Positions 23,322-31,485 of a DNA stretch of 62,434 nucleotides are shown one piece after another (the first letter of the stretch is position 1; each line of letters begins with the position of its first letter). Position numbers and translations under genes: made by a program. This stretch comes from a virus: IMG/VR virus record IMGVR_UViG_3300042429_000522, positions 1 through 62,434 of that record; one strand, 5' to 3'. The notes under the pieces were generated by a model, which saw only the letters and a list, made by a program, of their open reading frames with translations, was not told the DNA's origin and ran no database searches.

Positions 23322-23874
23322 AGCACCCTACCTTGAAGACTTTTGATGAGGGCTTCCCACCGTGCATCTTCCATCTTGTCTTGATGCCTTCCAGCCCATA
23401 CAACCTCGTACACCTGCCCCATAGATAAATCAAGCTCGGAAGGATGCCGACCTAACCGGTTCACGGAGTAGTAGAGAAATTCTCCGGCTACTCCGTACAG
23501 GCGTTTTTTACTTCGATTACCTCTTCATCTACTGTGCCACGCTGGAAGTATTCCCAGTGCTTGGCAAAGATGAAAAGAAACACATCACGATGGTTACGGG
23601 CAAGACTACCAAAAGACCGGATAGGCGATACCTCAGTATCGGTGTCATCCTTTATGTAGGTCTTGCCAAGTAAACACACTTGATCCAACATCAGCGCCGG
23701 AAACTCAGGGAATGCAATCTTGATTTCTTGCTTGAGTTCCGGATTAGGGAAAAGGTCAGCAGCCCTTGGTTCTCGAAACCGGATGATGTCATGCTCCCCG
23801 GTTACTTCAAACAGATCGATTACAAGGGCTGTTTTTTCTTCCCGCTTCAGCGCATCAATGCGGGCTAATCCCAT
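23318..23874 (-). CDS. Tail assembly chaperone GT, produced by -1 frameshift, unit A
   Basis: Reading 23874 down to 23503, slipping back one base on A AAA AAC, then 23503 down to 23318 gives a 185-residue fusion. The added 61-residue T part starts RLYGVAGEFLYYSVNRLGRH and reaches the stop that overlaps the tape measure ATG. The T part aligns with that of B (LNRHPSETDL against LGRHPSELDL), which is strong support for translation of this frame. G and GT chaperones coat the tape measure during tail assembly. Confidence 0.88.
23488..23874 (-). CDS. Tail assembly chaperone G (unshifted), unit A
   Basis: This 128-residue protein starts MGLARIDALKREEKTALVID; the FREPRAADLFPNPELK segment (about 33-48) is shared with B and with other phage tail chaperones. 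It follows the tail tube gene. The zero frame ends at TAG only four codons after the slippery site, as in lambda-like G/GT systems. Confidence 0.82.
   Translation of the reverse strand: MGLARIDALKREEKTALVIDLFEVTGEHDIIRFREPRAADLFPNPELKQEIKIAFPEFPALMLDQVCLLGKTYIKDDTDTEVSPIRSFGSLARNHRDVFLFIFAKHWEYFQRGTVDEEVIEVKNACTE
23503..23509 (-). other. Programmed -1 frameshift slippery heptamer, unit A
   Basis: A AAA AAC in the correct phase (codons GTA AAA AAC) at codon 124 of gene G. The identical heptamer at the same relative place in B (56710-56716) is conserved although neighbouring codons changed. Confidence 0.9.
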
Positions 23875-24320
23875 TAACTAACCACCGTCGTGAAGCCGAA
23901 TCCACCAAGGGTGATTGTTGCGGTCTCTGTGCTGACTTCACCGGGTGTAAGGTTGATAGTTGCATCTGTAACCAAACCATTGTAAACCTTGGTCATTGAT
24001 GCGACAGTACCAGCACCGTCAAGGTCAATCTCAACCTTGCACAAGTAACCAACCTTGTCACGGAAGATAGGCCCGGTTGTCTTGTCTACATAAAGCTCGA
24101 TTTCAAGCGTACCGGTTTTACGGGTTTCAAGTGTTTCGATCACAGTAGAACACAAGGTAGATAGGTCAATCGTGCTTGACTGGATTGAAGCCCGGACGCT
24201 CTTTGATTGACAGGTGTAAGCGGTTGAAGGAGATGCAGGTGTAGGCGATGCGCCAAGCTGCGCGTCAGTACCAAACGATACTTCAACGGTTGCATTGCTG
24301 ACTAGAATAGGTGCTGGCAT
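23874..24320 (-). CDS. Major tail (tube) protein, unit A
   Basis: This 148-residue beta-rich protein (ESFGT-like opening, VRASIQSSTIDLSTLCSTVI, long strand region, TETATITLGGFGFTTVVS at the end) is followed by the G/GT genes, the classic order for the tail tube. Its hexamers stack around the tape measure. The B copy has the same length and strand pattern. Confidence 0.82.
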   Translation of the reverse strand: MPAPILVSNATVEVSFGTDAQLGASPTPASPSTAYTCQSKSVRASIQSSTIDLSTLCSTVIETLETRKTGTLEIELYVDKTTGPIFRDKVGYLCKVEIDLDGAGTVASMTKVYNGLVTDATINLTPGEVSTETATITLGGFGFTTVVS

Positions 24321-24323
24321 AAG

Positions 24324-24800
24324 TTACTCCACAGACTGAATGATGTACGTGGCGGTTACGGCAACATCAGTCCGACCACCTTCCGATAAAACAAAGGATT
24401 GCCCAGCAACGTCACGGGTACAAAACAGGTTAGGCGTGGTGGTTGTTACCTTCTGCCCATCGAGCAGAGTATCAATCCTTGCCATTATTGTTTGCGCTCT
24501 TGCCATGCTTAAGGCTCCACTTGCAGTATCCCACACGGTGATTCTGTACCCGCTATCGGTCAAGAACCGACCATTACAAAGGCTACGCTCAAGCACGGCT
24601 TGTGATGCAGACGTGAAGACCACGTAAGGCACCTGTACTGGTCTGCGGCTGATAGGGTCTACCTGTGGCGCAACGGCGTTGTAGATGCCCATCTGATAAC
24701 CGTTTGGCTCGTTGTTAGGAGCAAGTAAACCAAGCAGGGTAGCGTCACCGGTTAGGGTTTCGTAAATCCACTGGTCTATAGTTGGCAGTTCGTATGACAT
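24324..24800 (-). CDS. Tail terminator/completion protein, unit A
   Basis: This 158-residue protein begins MSYELPTIDQWIYETLTGDA and contains PYVVFTSASQ and YRITVWDTASGAL, which resemble DUF3168-type tail terminators that cap the tail and join it to the head. It sits between the gp10-like and tube genes, as expected for that role. Internal TGTGGGATACT within the VWDT codons looks like coincidence. Confidence 0.7.
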   Translation of the reverse strand: MSYELPTIDQWIYETLTGDATLLGLLAPNNEPNGYQMGIYNAVAPQVDPISRRPVQVPYVVFTSASQAVLERSLCNGRFLTDSGYRITVWDTASGALSMARAQTIMARIDTLLDGQKVTTTTPNLFCTRDVAGQSFVLSEGGRTDVAVTATYIIQSVE

Positions 24801-25243
24801 TACTGGCCTCGTAAAACACTTCTAAGCGCACGAACAAAGATAGGCCGGATTGCCATAAGAGCCGGTTCCATAAACGGGCGAGCTGGTACGGTGTTGCCAC
24901 CCTTTGAAGTCCATCCAAGTTCAAGCGGTACTGCGTACTTTGCATCGGCTTTGATCGTTGCAGATACGCCCTTACTTCGATCTAGTTGCATTGCATGGTT
25001 TATGCTGTTCGCAAGAAAGCCGGTATCACTGTTAGGTGGTGAACCCGGAGGGCTTGACCAATGAACAATGTCATTGTCCTTGCCACTCCTGTATTCTCTA
25101 TAGTGTCCGCTGTTTGTAGTAATACTGGTTTTGGCGTTGGCTTCAACGTCTGCCGCAGCTTTACCTACAATCATGGTTATCTTGCCTAGATTCGCCTTGT
25201 ACGCATCTAGGGCAGTGGTCTTCAAGGACACAGTTACATTCAC
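24800..25243 (-). CDS. HK97 gp10-like neck/tail-completion protein, unit A
   Basis: In this 147-residue protein the pattern VEANAKTSI, HWSSPPGSPPNSDTGFLANS, YAVPLELGW and PARPFMEPAL is that of the HK97-gp10 family, which acts in head-tail joining. The start is a GTG overlapping the previous stop as GTGA, conserved in B. The order gp10-terminator-tube is standard. Confidence 0.85.
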   Translation of the reverse strand: MNVTVSLKTTALDAYKANLGKITMIVGKAAADVEANAKTSITTNSGHYREYRSGKDNDIVHWSSPPGSPPNSDTGFLANSINHAMQLDRSKGVSATIKADAKYAVPLELGWTSKGGNTVPARPFMEPALMAIRPIFVRALRSVLRGQ

Positions 25244-25593
25244 GGAGCCAGCACCTGTATCTGTAAAGGGCCAAAGCGGCGCACCGTGGTTGACACCGTG
25301 AAGGATATCGTTAGCCTGATATCTGCCGCTGTACCGTAAGCCGCAGGGTTCAACACCGACAAGATGCCTTGTGCGCTGTACTGCTTGGTTAGCGTAACGC
25401 TACCGGACGGGAATGTATACGTCGAGCCGGTCTGGATGTTGGTAAAGGTTGCACCGAGTGTACCGGTAGTGATGTCTACCGGGCTTCCCAGTTCATCCAC
25501 CAGACGCACCACATAACTGTGCCAGTCACCGACCCATGCGGAGACTTGCACGACCTGCTGAGGGTCTTCAGTAAGGTCAAAGATTAGTGCCAT
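25240..25593 (-). CDS. BppU-like single-domain protein, unit A
   Basis: This 117-residue beta-sandwich-like protein begins MALIFDLTEDPQQVVQVSAW and ends TTVRRFGPLQIQVLAP. It resembles the C-terminal domain of the product encoded directly upstream at 25593-27608 (which ends DTQVFGPLRIYVRDI), so a domain duplication is likely. Such BppU-N-type domains attach appendages to the virion. Highly conserved in B. Confidence 0.6.
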   Translation of the reverse strand: MALIFDLTEDPQQVVQVSAWVGDWHSYVVRLVDELGSPVDITTGTLGATFTNIQTGSTYTFPSGSVTLTKQYSAQGILSVLNPAAYGTAADIRLTISFTVSTTVRRFGPLQIQVLAP

Positions 25594-27608
25594 TAGATGT
25601 CCCTCACATAGATGCGGAGTGGGCCGAAAACTTGCGTGTCGTTTGCCGTTGTTGACCTTGTGATCGTAGCGGTGTAAGTCCCTGGCGTGTTCGTTACGGT
25701 GGTGTCAATCGTAAAGGTTGCCCTGCCATCAGCTGCATACGTTGCTGTACAGGAGTAAGTGTCTACCAAGGTTGCACCAGAGTTGTAGACCTTAGCCGTA
25801 ACCGTTGCTGAGGTAATGTCTATCCCTGCGCCGTTGTTGTCTACACACTGGATGTCTACTCCGTGCTGTGCGCCCTTCTGAATGTCTAGCGGATCAGATG
25901 CCCCAAGGCCGTCAGCCCTTACTTCAAAAGGCCCCATGCGAACCAGAGCGGCAGAGGTTACCGGGGTAACCAACTCAGCATTCACATACTGCCCAAAGGT
26001 ACCGGCAGTGACATGATTGGTTCTAAGCTCATCCCAAACATTACCCGCAACATCACCGACCTCTTGATCAATGCTGTTAGTAAGTTGGTTAGTTTCGTTG
26101 AGTACTCCACCGAATGTCGTAGCCGTTGCATAGCCAGCAGGACTCTCACCCCACACCGCTGCGGCTGTCTGCGCTGCCGTCAATCCACCACTTGAAAGTG
26201 TAACGGTCAAGACTGCTCCATTCGTGCCGCTTGCACCACGCACCACGATCGTGACATCAGATGCGCCAGCGGCGAAAGCGGCGTTAGGAACATCTAAACG
26301 ATACACGCCCGGCACTAGGGAGGACGATATTTCTGCAAAGCCACCAGATGACCACGCGCCTGTGGGTGTCTGCGTGACCAGCGTGATAGCCACCGGAGCG
26401 GCTTGGTTGCGGACGTAGTATGCCGCTAGACCGGATGTTGCAAAGGTTAGCCCTGTAGCACCGAGGTAGAGTTCGATGCTTTGTGATGTTGAACCGGGAG
26501 CGATGGTGATGGTTGATGCATTGCGCTCGGTTGGAGCATAGTAGCCTACCCCACCAATGTTGCGGAATGTGGCAGAACCTGCATCAGGACTTGTACCAGA
26601 CCAAGCAATACCATACAGGTCGGTTGCTGGCGCACCTGTTGCACTTCCAAAGTTCGTATTAGGGCTGCCATTATATGAACCAAAAAACTGCACAGGGTTC
26701 ATGCCGGTTAATAGTGTATATCCGGTTTCAAATCCCGGTAAACCAACTGCGGTACTTGATACCGATGATGGAACATTTGTAAAAGTAGTACCACAGGCAA
26801 TGTACCGGCAGTTTGTCTGTGTCCCACTTGATGAGTTTGTAAAGGACGCACCTGTTACACAACCATAAAAAAGATTGTTTTGTATGGTTAATTGCTGTGT
26901 ACCAGATTGACCAATACCCTGAAGATTTTGATTTATAAAATGGCAGTTAGTAACAGACAATGTCAAGTTGGTAGGAAGAACTCCAACGCTAAGCCCGATA
27001 AATAAACAGTCAGTAACCGAAGATGTATCTGTAACAACATTTTGACCTGTTGAAACGAAATGAGACCCAAGCGCTACTGTTGTCCCTATAAAAATACAAC
27101 TTTTTACTGTAAAGTCAAGTGCGGTAGATGTCGCAGCCGTCATGTTCATCAGCCAAACAGTATTTTGTGCACTTAGTTGGAATACACATTTATCAAATGT
27201 GTTGTATCGACCAGTCAAAAGATTGATACCCGGAACTGCCGTTGTGCAGTTTAGTACAAACTCCAAGTTATTGAAATACAGATAACTTTTACTTGTCCCT
27301 GATATGGTGGTGCCTGCGTAAATACTTGCACCTGATACGGTTGTGAACGCACCAATCTGAACACGTCCAGCATTTACACCGGGGAACTGCGCCGCTGTAG
27401 GGTCACCTGTGATATAGGTGGTTGCGCTGTATGTGCCTCCGATTGTCACCTGCTCACCGTATAAACCGGGAGCGATGTAAACCGTATCACCTGAGCCTAT
27501 ACCAGTGGCTCCCAGTGCTTTTTGTATGGTCTGCCACGCTAGACCGACCGTAGAGCCTAAACCAGTATTACTGTTGTTACCGTCTGGTCTAACATAGTAA
27601 GTTGCCAT
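25593..27608 (-). CDS. Beta-helix appendage/tailspike-type protein, unit A
   Basis: This is a 671-residue protein. Residues 1-300 read as a right-handed parallel beta helix of the pectate-lyase type (YYVRPDGNNSNTGLG, DTVYIAPGLYGEQVTI, repeated short strands with Asn and Thr). Residues 350-470 hold an APGSTSQSIELYLGATGL domain. The last 110 residues form a BppU-like attachment domain almost identical in protein to B. The helix part differs completely from B, as expected for a receptor-interacting domain. It is unusually placed between head and tail genes. Confidence 0.65.
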   Translation of the reverse strand: MATYYVRPDGNNSNTGLGSTVGLAWQTIQKALGATGIGSGDTVYIAPGLYGEQVTIGGTYSATTYITGDPTAAQFPGVNAGRVQIGAFTTVSGASIYAGTTISGTSKSYLYFNNLEFVLNCTTAVPGINLLTGRYNTFDKCVFQLSAQNTVWLMNMTAATSTALDFTVKSCIFIGTTVALGSHFVSTGQNVVTDTSSVTDCLFIGLSVGVLPTNLTLSVTNCHFINQNLQGIGQSGTQQLTIQNNLFYGCVTGASFTNSSSGTQTNCRYIACGTTFTNVPSSVSSTAVGLPGFETGYTLLTGMNPVQFFGSYNGSPNTNFGSATGAPATDLYGIAWSGTSPDAGSATFRNIGGVGYYAPTERNASTITIAPGSTSQSIELYLGATGLTFATSGLAAYYVRNQAAPVAITLVTQTPTGAWSSGGFAEISSSLVPGVYRLDVPNAAFAAGASDVTIVVRGASGTNGAVLTVTLSSGGLTAAQTAAAVWGESPAGYATATTFGGVLNETNQLTNSIDQEVGDVAGNVWDELRTNHVTAGTFGQYVNAELVTPVTSAALVRMGPFEVRADGLGASDPLDIQKGAQHGVDIQCVDNNGAGIDITSATVTAKVYNSGATLVDTYSCTATYAADGRATFTIDTTVTNTPGTYTATITRSTTANDTQVFGPLRIYVRDI

Positions 27609-27835
27609 TATTCAGCGGTTCCATTTACGATTTCTTGAGCCATAACAACTGCGAACTGATTGGAATAGTTCAACTGAAACTGAGCATCCTGAGTAACCCA
27701 CCAACCGAAAACGCTCGTACCATTCTCACCAAACGTGCCGAGTAGGTTGCCATCATTATCATAGATATCACCAAAGACAATCCAGTCACCGGGGCTCAAT
27801 GGATTAGGCTCCAGCCGATAGTTTTGCAGGTTCAT
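27608..27835 (-). CDS. Small hypothetical protein, unit A
   Basis: This 75-residue soluble protein begins MNLQNYRLEPNPLSPGDWIV and ends with VMAQEIVNGTAE. B has a clear homologue ending in the same EIVNGTAE. It overlaps both neighbours by 1-4 nt, between the membrane protein and the beta-helix genes. A virion accessory or folding factor for the spike is possible. Not recognised. Confidence 0.65.
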   Translation of the reverse strand: MNLQNYRLEPNPLSPGDWIVFGDIYDNDGNLLGTFGENGTSVFGWWVTQDAQFQLNYSNQFAVVMAQEIVNGTAE

Positions 27836-28083
27836 TTGCCCACCTTCAGGCTGTTCGCTTGCACACCCTTGAAAGGCATCGTGAGGAACGCCAGCACACT
27901 GCTCACCGCAGCGGAGACACCCGCCGCTACCGCCTTCGAGCCGTAGAGTGCTAGCACTGCGCCCAGTTCAGAAATATCTTTGGCTTCAGCGGTGCGTACG
28001 CCATCGCCGAAGACGCTGGTGAATGCAGCTACGAAAGCCACGATCACAACGACCACCAACCTTTTGATGCTGATACTGTTCAT
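27832..28083 (-). CDS. Small membrane protein, holin candidate, unit A
   Basis: This 83-residue protein has two hydrophobic segments, VVVVIVAFVAAFTSVF (about 9-24) and GVSAAVSSVLAFLTM (about 54-68), and a basic end FKGVQANSLKVGK. The size and two-helix layout fit a holin that would release the endolysin. B's version is about 80 percent identical in protein. It overlaps the coiled-coil membrane gene, so the two may act as a pair. Confidence 0.6.
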   Translation of the reverse strand: MNSISIKRLVVVVIVAFVAAFTSVFGDGVRTAEAKDISELGAVLALYGSKAVAAGVSAAVSSVLAFLTMPFKGVQANSLKVGK

Positions 28084-28307
28084 CTTTGTATGATCGCCTC
28101 CAGCGCGGAAACCTTGTTCTCGAGTTTACCGAGTCTTTGTTCTATGCGGCGCACTTCCTGCTGCTGCCCGTCTAAGGTGTTGATGATGTGCGCCACCTGA
28201 GTCTCCAGGCGCGTCAACCTGACTTGTAGTGCGACCCAAGCGGCACCGATTGACATAGTCGTAATAAAGGCTTGTATGCCAATCTGAACCCACATCTCTG
28301 CCGTCAT
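28080..28307 (-). CDS. Membrane-anchored coiled-coil protein (XhlA-like), unit A
   Basis: This 75-residue protein has one N-terminal transmembrane helix (IGIQAFITTMSIGAAWVAL) followed by a heptad coiled coil (VRLTRLETQVAHIINTLDG to the end). The layout is like Bacillus XhlA, which works with a small holin in lysis. B's homologue keeps the layout with little sequence identity. Confidence 0.5.
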   Translation of the reverse strand: MTAEMWVQIGIQAFITTMSIGAAWVALQVRLTRLETQVAHIINTLDGQQQEVRRIEQRLGKLENKVSALEAIIQR

Positions 28308-28669
28308 GATGTCCGCTCCACTAATCCTACGTGCTGTACTAAAAGTTCGGTCTGTCCAAAGTCTGACCCGATCACATCGTAATACTTTGAGTCATCACCA
28401 ACCCGGTAGACCCTGTCCTGCGGCATCACGTCAGCACCGACAGCAATTATCAGCGTCCACTGTGCAGATGACTGGATGCCACCGCCTACGATAGATTCTG
28501 TGTCGCTCTGGTTGGTTAGCCTAGCGTTGTACTCGGCAACCTTACGCCACGTTTCTGTAGCACCGCCCCTGCCGTCTTCGGTAAGCGTGAAGCGGTGTAT
28601 TTCTACTCGGTCTTGGCACAGGTTGCGTACCATGCCAGCTTGAAGCGTTGCGCGTAGAATCGGACTCAT
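28304..28669 (-). CDS. Head completion/stopper protein, unit A
   Basis: This 121-residue protein carries NLCQDRVEIHRFTLTEDGRG and SDTESIVGGGIQSSAQWTLI, a beta-barrel pattern of SPP1 gp16/HK97 gp9-type stoppers that close the portal after packaging. It lies directly behind the connector gene with a 4-nt overlap. Nearly identical protein in B. Confidence 0.72.
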   Translation of the reverse strand: MSPILRATLQAGMVRNLCQDRVEIHRFTLTEDGRGGATETWRKVAEYNARLTNQSDTESIVGGGIQSSAQWTLIIAVGADVMPQDRVYRVGDDSKYYDVIGSDFGQTELLVQHVGLVERTS

Positions 28670-29163
28670 GCGAACACCAAGGGACGATATCGTTCAGCCA
28701 TCGAAAGGCAGTGCGCTTTGAGTTGGGAAAGCTTCACATCGCTGGTGCCTTCTTTAGCATCGATGTCTGAAGCACACCGTGATGCTTTTATAAGCCAGCC
28801 CTGCCGGGTGGCTGTCCTGACATCGTAGCGCTCGATGTTAGCAGGCCCCATGTCTACCCATGTAAGCCGTGGATTAGATGCGCCATCCTCAATACTGAAG
28901 CCTTGAAACTGGTAAGCAGGGTACACGGGGTAATCGGGTTGTGTCGTGCCTGATGTTCCAGCAACACGGCACTCGTAAACCCTGCCGTTAGGCGTTGTAG
29001 GCACTACACGGTCACCGACAGAGTAAGCCGTGCTTACAGCCCAAGTGGTGAACCGGGAGAAGGAATCAAGGATGCTCCCTATGTCGGTGGTGGACATCTG
29101 CGGATAGGACTGGGCATCCACAAAAAGGGAAACCTGCGCTATCGCTTCGGCTCGTGTCATCAT
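28666..29163 (-). CDS. Head-tail connector protein, unit A
   Basis: This 165-residue protein starts MMTRAEAIAQVSLFVDAQSY at 29163, 6 nt after a TGTGGGATACT element; upstream in-frame codons run back through the terminator and are not used. It is mostly helical (SYPQMSTTDIGSILDSFSRF), with a small beta insertion. Position between capsid and stopper fits the adaptor ring below the portal. Confidence 0.75.
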   Translation of the reverse strand: MMTRAEAIAQVSLFVDAQSYPQMSTTDIGSILDSFSRFTTWAVSTAYSVGDRVVPTTPNGRVYECRVAGTSGTTQPDYPVYPAYQFQGFSIEDGASNPRLTWVDMGPANIERYDVRTATRQGWLIKASRCASDIDAKEGTSDVKLSQLKAHCLSMAERYRPLVFA

Positions 29164-29169
29164 GGTTTC

Positions 29170-29180
29170 AGTATCCCACA
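29170..29180 (-). promoter_or_regulatory. Late-type extended -10 element before connector, unit A
   Basis: TGTGGGATACT, GAAACC, ATG on the minus strand, directly after the capsid terminator. It should start the long connector-tail-lysis transcript. No Shine-Dalgarno intervenes. Confidence 0.65.
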
Positions 29181-29186
29181 CAAAGG

Positions 29187-29215
29187 AAAAGCCCCCGGCA
29201 CGTCTGCCGAGGGCT
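29187..29215 (-). terminator. Capsid operon terminator, unit A
   Basis: Minus strand: AGCCCTCGGCA, loop GACG, TGCCGGGGGCT, then TTTCC. It ends the portal-to-capsid transcript. Confidence 0.88.
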
Positions 29216-29233
29216 TGAGTAGAACCGAGCCGC

Positions 29234-30532
29234 TTAGGAAGCGGTTGTGGTTGCGAGAACGATAAGCGAACCAGGCACCTTAGATGCAGCGGAAGCGTTG
29301 ACGTTTCCAACATCGTGAGCGTTGAAAGCAAACCGCTCTGTAGCCTTGTAGGTAAGAGCGTCTTCGACAAACTTCACCTGATCGGAAACCTCAACCGTCA
29401 TTGCGCGACGGTCACCGAATGCTACACCCTTAGTAAGGTCACCAAGGATTGCAACAGGGATTGTTGCAGCTGGTGCCTTTGGCATATTCTGTACCCACTC
29501 GATCGGATAGCCGAACAGCGTAGGTGCTTGGGTGTATGCGTTCTGAATGTCGAGGATTGCGTTACCGCCAAGAGCGATAAGTTTGTCCGCAACACCGTTA
29601 AAGAACAGGTCTTTATGCATATACCACTTGGCATTGTCCGCATACGTTGGCAACTTTGCAACCATGGCTTGGAAGTTAGCCAGTGTGAAGTTGCTGAATG
29701 CAGCACCGGAAAGTGCAGCACCAAGAACAACACCAGCGATGTTAGCCTTGGTCGCGTTCAAGCCGTAGACAGCATTGAGGATACCAGTGATGCTTCCATA
29801 AGTGGATGTACCGTCACCGTTGAAACAAGCGTTATCTTCTTCCTTAGCGATTGCATATGCCATGTCACGGGCAAGGGCTGCGCCAAGGTCGATGACCGTA
29901 TCTTCGCCAAGTTCCTTGGATGCAATCGTAAGAACAGCAAGCTTCTTTGCGCTCAGGGAAACCTGCGCGAAAGTCAGCTGCGAATCGGTAATTGCTGTCG
30001 CTTCGGATGCGTAGTAGACCGTTGTGCTACCGGTTGCACTTGGAACCAAAAGGGTATCCGATGACATAGGGTAGATGCGGCTGTTGCGGCGAGCAACGCC
30101 GTACATTTCACGGAGGTAGATAAGGTCGCTGGACACGATGTTAGGAACCGTAAAACCACCGGCAGTGTCTGTGCCTTCGTTCTGTGCCTTCATGTGTCCG
30201 TTGGACTGGAGCCACTTTGTAGCGGACTTGACACCGGCAAGGTGGCGAGCGAACTGCCCAAAGGTGTAAGCCTTCAGGTTCTTCTCATCAGCGGATCCGT
30301 TGAACGGGTTACGCTGAACGTTGATGCCGCCCTTCCAAGGCTGAGGGTCAACCGCAGGTGTTACGACAGGAGCGGAAGCGCCGAGGCTCTTGATTGTCTC
30401 TACACGCTCTTCAATGTTCTTTGCTTCGGCCATGATGGACTTAACCTGTGCGAGGTCACCATCGCCGGAAGCCAGCTCACGGGCTGTAGCCAGAAGCGTT
30501 TCACGCTTGGCTGTCAGTTGTTCGATATTCAT
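29234..30532 (-). CDS. HK97-type major capsid protein, unit A
   Basis: This is a 432-residue protein. The first 110 residues are a charged helical scaffold (delta) domain (AKNIEERVETIKSL). The fold proper follows: GTDTAGGFTVPNIVSSDLIY, E-loop region with YYASEATAI, the long spine helix AKEEDNACFNGDGTSTYGSI, and a C-terminal P-domain strand VAFGDRRAMTVEVSDQ. Cleavage by the adjacent protease is expected near residue 110. The ATG overlaps the protease stop (ATGA). Confidence 0.93.
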   Translation of the reverse strand: MNIEQLTAKRETLLATARELASGDGDLAQVKSIMAEAKNIEERVETIKSLGASAPVVTPAVDPQPWKGGINVQRNPFNGSADEKNLKAYTFGQFARHLAGVKSATKWLQSNGHMKAQNEGTDTAGGFTVPNIVSSDLIYLREMYGVARRNSRIYPMSSDTLLVPSATGSTTVYYASEATAITDSQLTFAQVSLSAKKLAVLTIASKELGEDTVIDLGAALARDMAYAIAKEEDNACFNGDGTSTYGSITGILNAVYGLNATKANIAGVVLGAALSGAAFSNFTLANFQAMVAKLPTYADNAKWYMHKDLFFNGVADKLIALGGNAILDIQNAYTQAPTLFGYPIEWVQNMPKAPAATIPVAILGDLTKGVAFGDRRAMTVEVSDQVKFVEDALTYKATERFAFNAHDVGNVNASAASKVPGSLIVLATTTAS

Positions 30533-31479
30533 AGTTGTGTTAGCAACTCCAGACGTGCCAGCAGTTCCTGGCGCTCGTCATTGTCGTGGGCTTTCGCCTC
30601 TACTACGAGTTCCGGTTGCACTTCTGGCTGGTCTGCGTCCCGCAGTGAATCCCAGACTACAGGTGCTAAGCGCTTGGCGCTCGCCCGGCTAAGACCGACT
30701 GCATCCCGCAGTCGACGTTCTACACCCCGCAGGGATGCGGGTTGTACGCTCTTCATGCCGTGCATGGCGTATAGCCCCTTAGCACGTCGAGCAAATTCAT
30801 CAATGATGGCATCCGCCATGCTCTGATCGGATACGACTTCAATGGCTCCACAAAGCGCATCGTAGTAGGCTTCCAATCCTTCGTGGATAAGGTCACCTTC
30901 GGACTCATCGTATACCGACATAGCGTACTCTTCCGGGGACTGTTCAGGCATTGGAGCCATGACCATCTCTTCTTCTTCCATCATAGGCTCCATGCCGTAG
31001 TACTCCTTGAGGGTTTTGACGCTGTTACGATATTCGGCTGGTGTCGGGGTAATCGATGCCTCGGCGATAGGCCAGCGTGTGATTTCAGCGGCACCGCCCA
31101 TGCTCTTGCGCTCTACCAGATGACCGGCAGCACCGGAGGAAAAGCCCATCTTGCCTTGCTTGCAGAGCTTCGCGATCATCGAGCCGTACTCATCCGCCAT
31201 GTCAAGTTGAGCCTCATACCAAAGCCCGGTATCGTCCATCTTGATGTAGCCTGTACCGATGCTCTTCTTGCCAACCTGTGCATCCATACCGTGGTGATAG
31301 TAGACGTTCAGCGGTACGCGCTTGCCTTCAGACATCGGGAATCCGTAGTCGGTTGACTTAGTGAAATAATCACCCTCAAGGTCAGCACTCTGGGTATCGC
31401 CAAAGCGCACCAGATAACCCTTCACGTAACCAAGCCGGTCGCTCTTGATGCAGTCTGCGGTAGATGTCAGCACGTCCAT
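30529..31479 (-). CDS. Prohead protease, at the A/B junction
   Basis: This 316-residue HK97 U35-type protease has catalytic His in VYYHHGMDAQVGKKSIG and Ser in KMGFSSGAAGHLVER. The region from 150 on is an acidic scaffold-like tail (MEEEEMVMAPMPEQSPEEYA) and a helical end. The start MDVLTST at 31479 is 6 nt after the promoter element. Codons 6 to about 102 fall in the exact 290-bp repeat: promoter and first codons are B-type, the C-terminal part adjoins A's capsid gene, so this copy is formally a hybrid. Confidence 0.9.
   Translation of the reverse strand: MDVLTSTADCIKSDRLGYVKGYLVRFGDTQSADLEGDYFTKSTDYGFPMSEGKRVPLNVYYHHGMDAQVGKKSIGTGYIKMDDTGLWYEAQLDMADEYGSMIAKLCKQGKMGFSSGAAGHLVERKSMGGAAEITRWPIAEASITPTPAEYRNSVKTLKEYYGMEPMMEEEEMVMAPMPEQSPEEYAMSVYDESEGDLIHEGLEAYYDALCGAIEVVSDQSMADAIIDEFARRAKGLYAMHGMKSVQPASLRGVERRLRDAVGLSRASAKRLAPVVWDSLRDADQPEVQPELVVEAKAHDNDERQELLARLELLTQL
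31175..31464. repeat. Exact direct repeat, copy 2 (junction of the two phage units)
   Basis: Identical to bases 1-290. Left of it lies unit A (capsid side), right of it unit B (MuF side). It is the point at which sequence changes from one genome to the other. Confidence 0.97.
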
Positions 31480-31485
31480 GGTGTA

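Noticed and set aside
23251-23433. 60-codon frame across the tape measure start
   Set aside because: It lies in another frame than the conserved GT extension and has no B counterpart.
24535-24545. TGTGGGATACT inside the tail terminator gene (also 57744-57754 in B)
   Set aside because: It lies within codons for a conserved VWDTA peptide, no start codon follows at 6 nt, and there is no terminator in front; probably chance from coding constraint.
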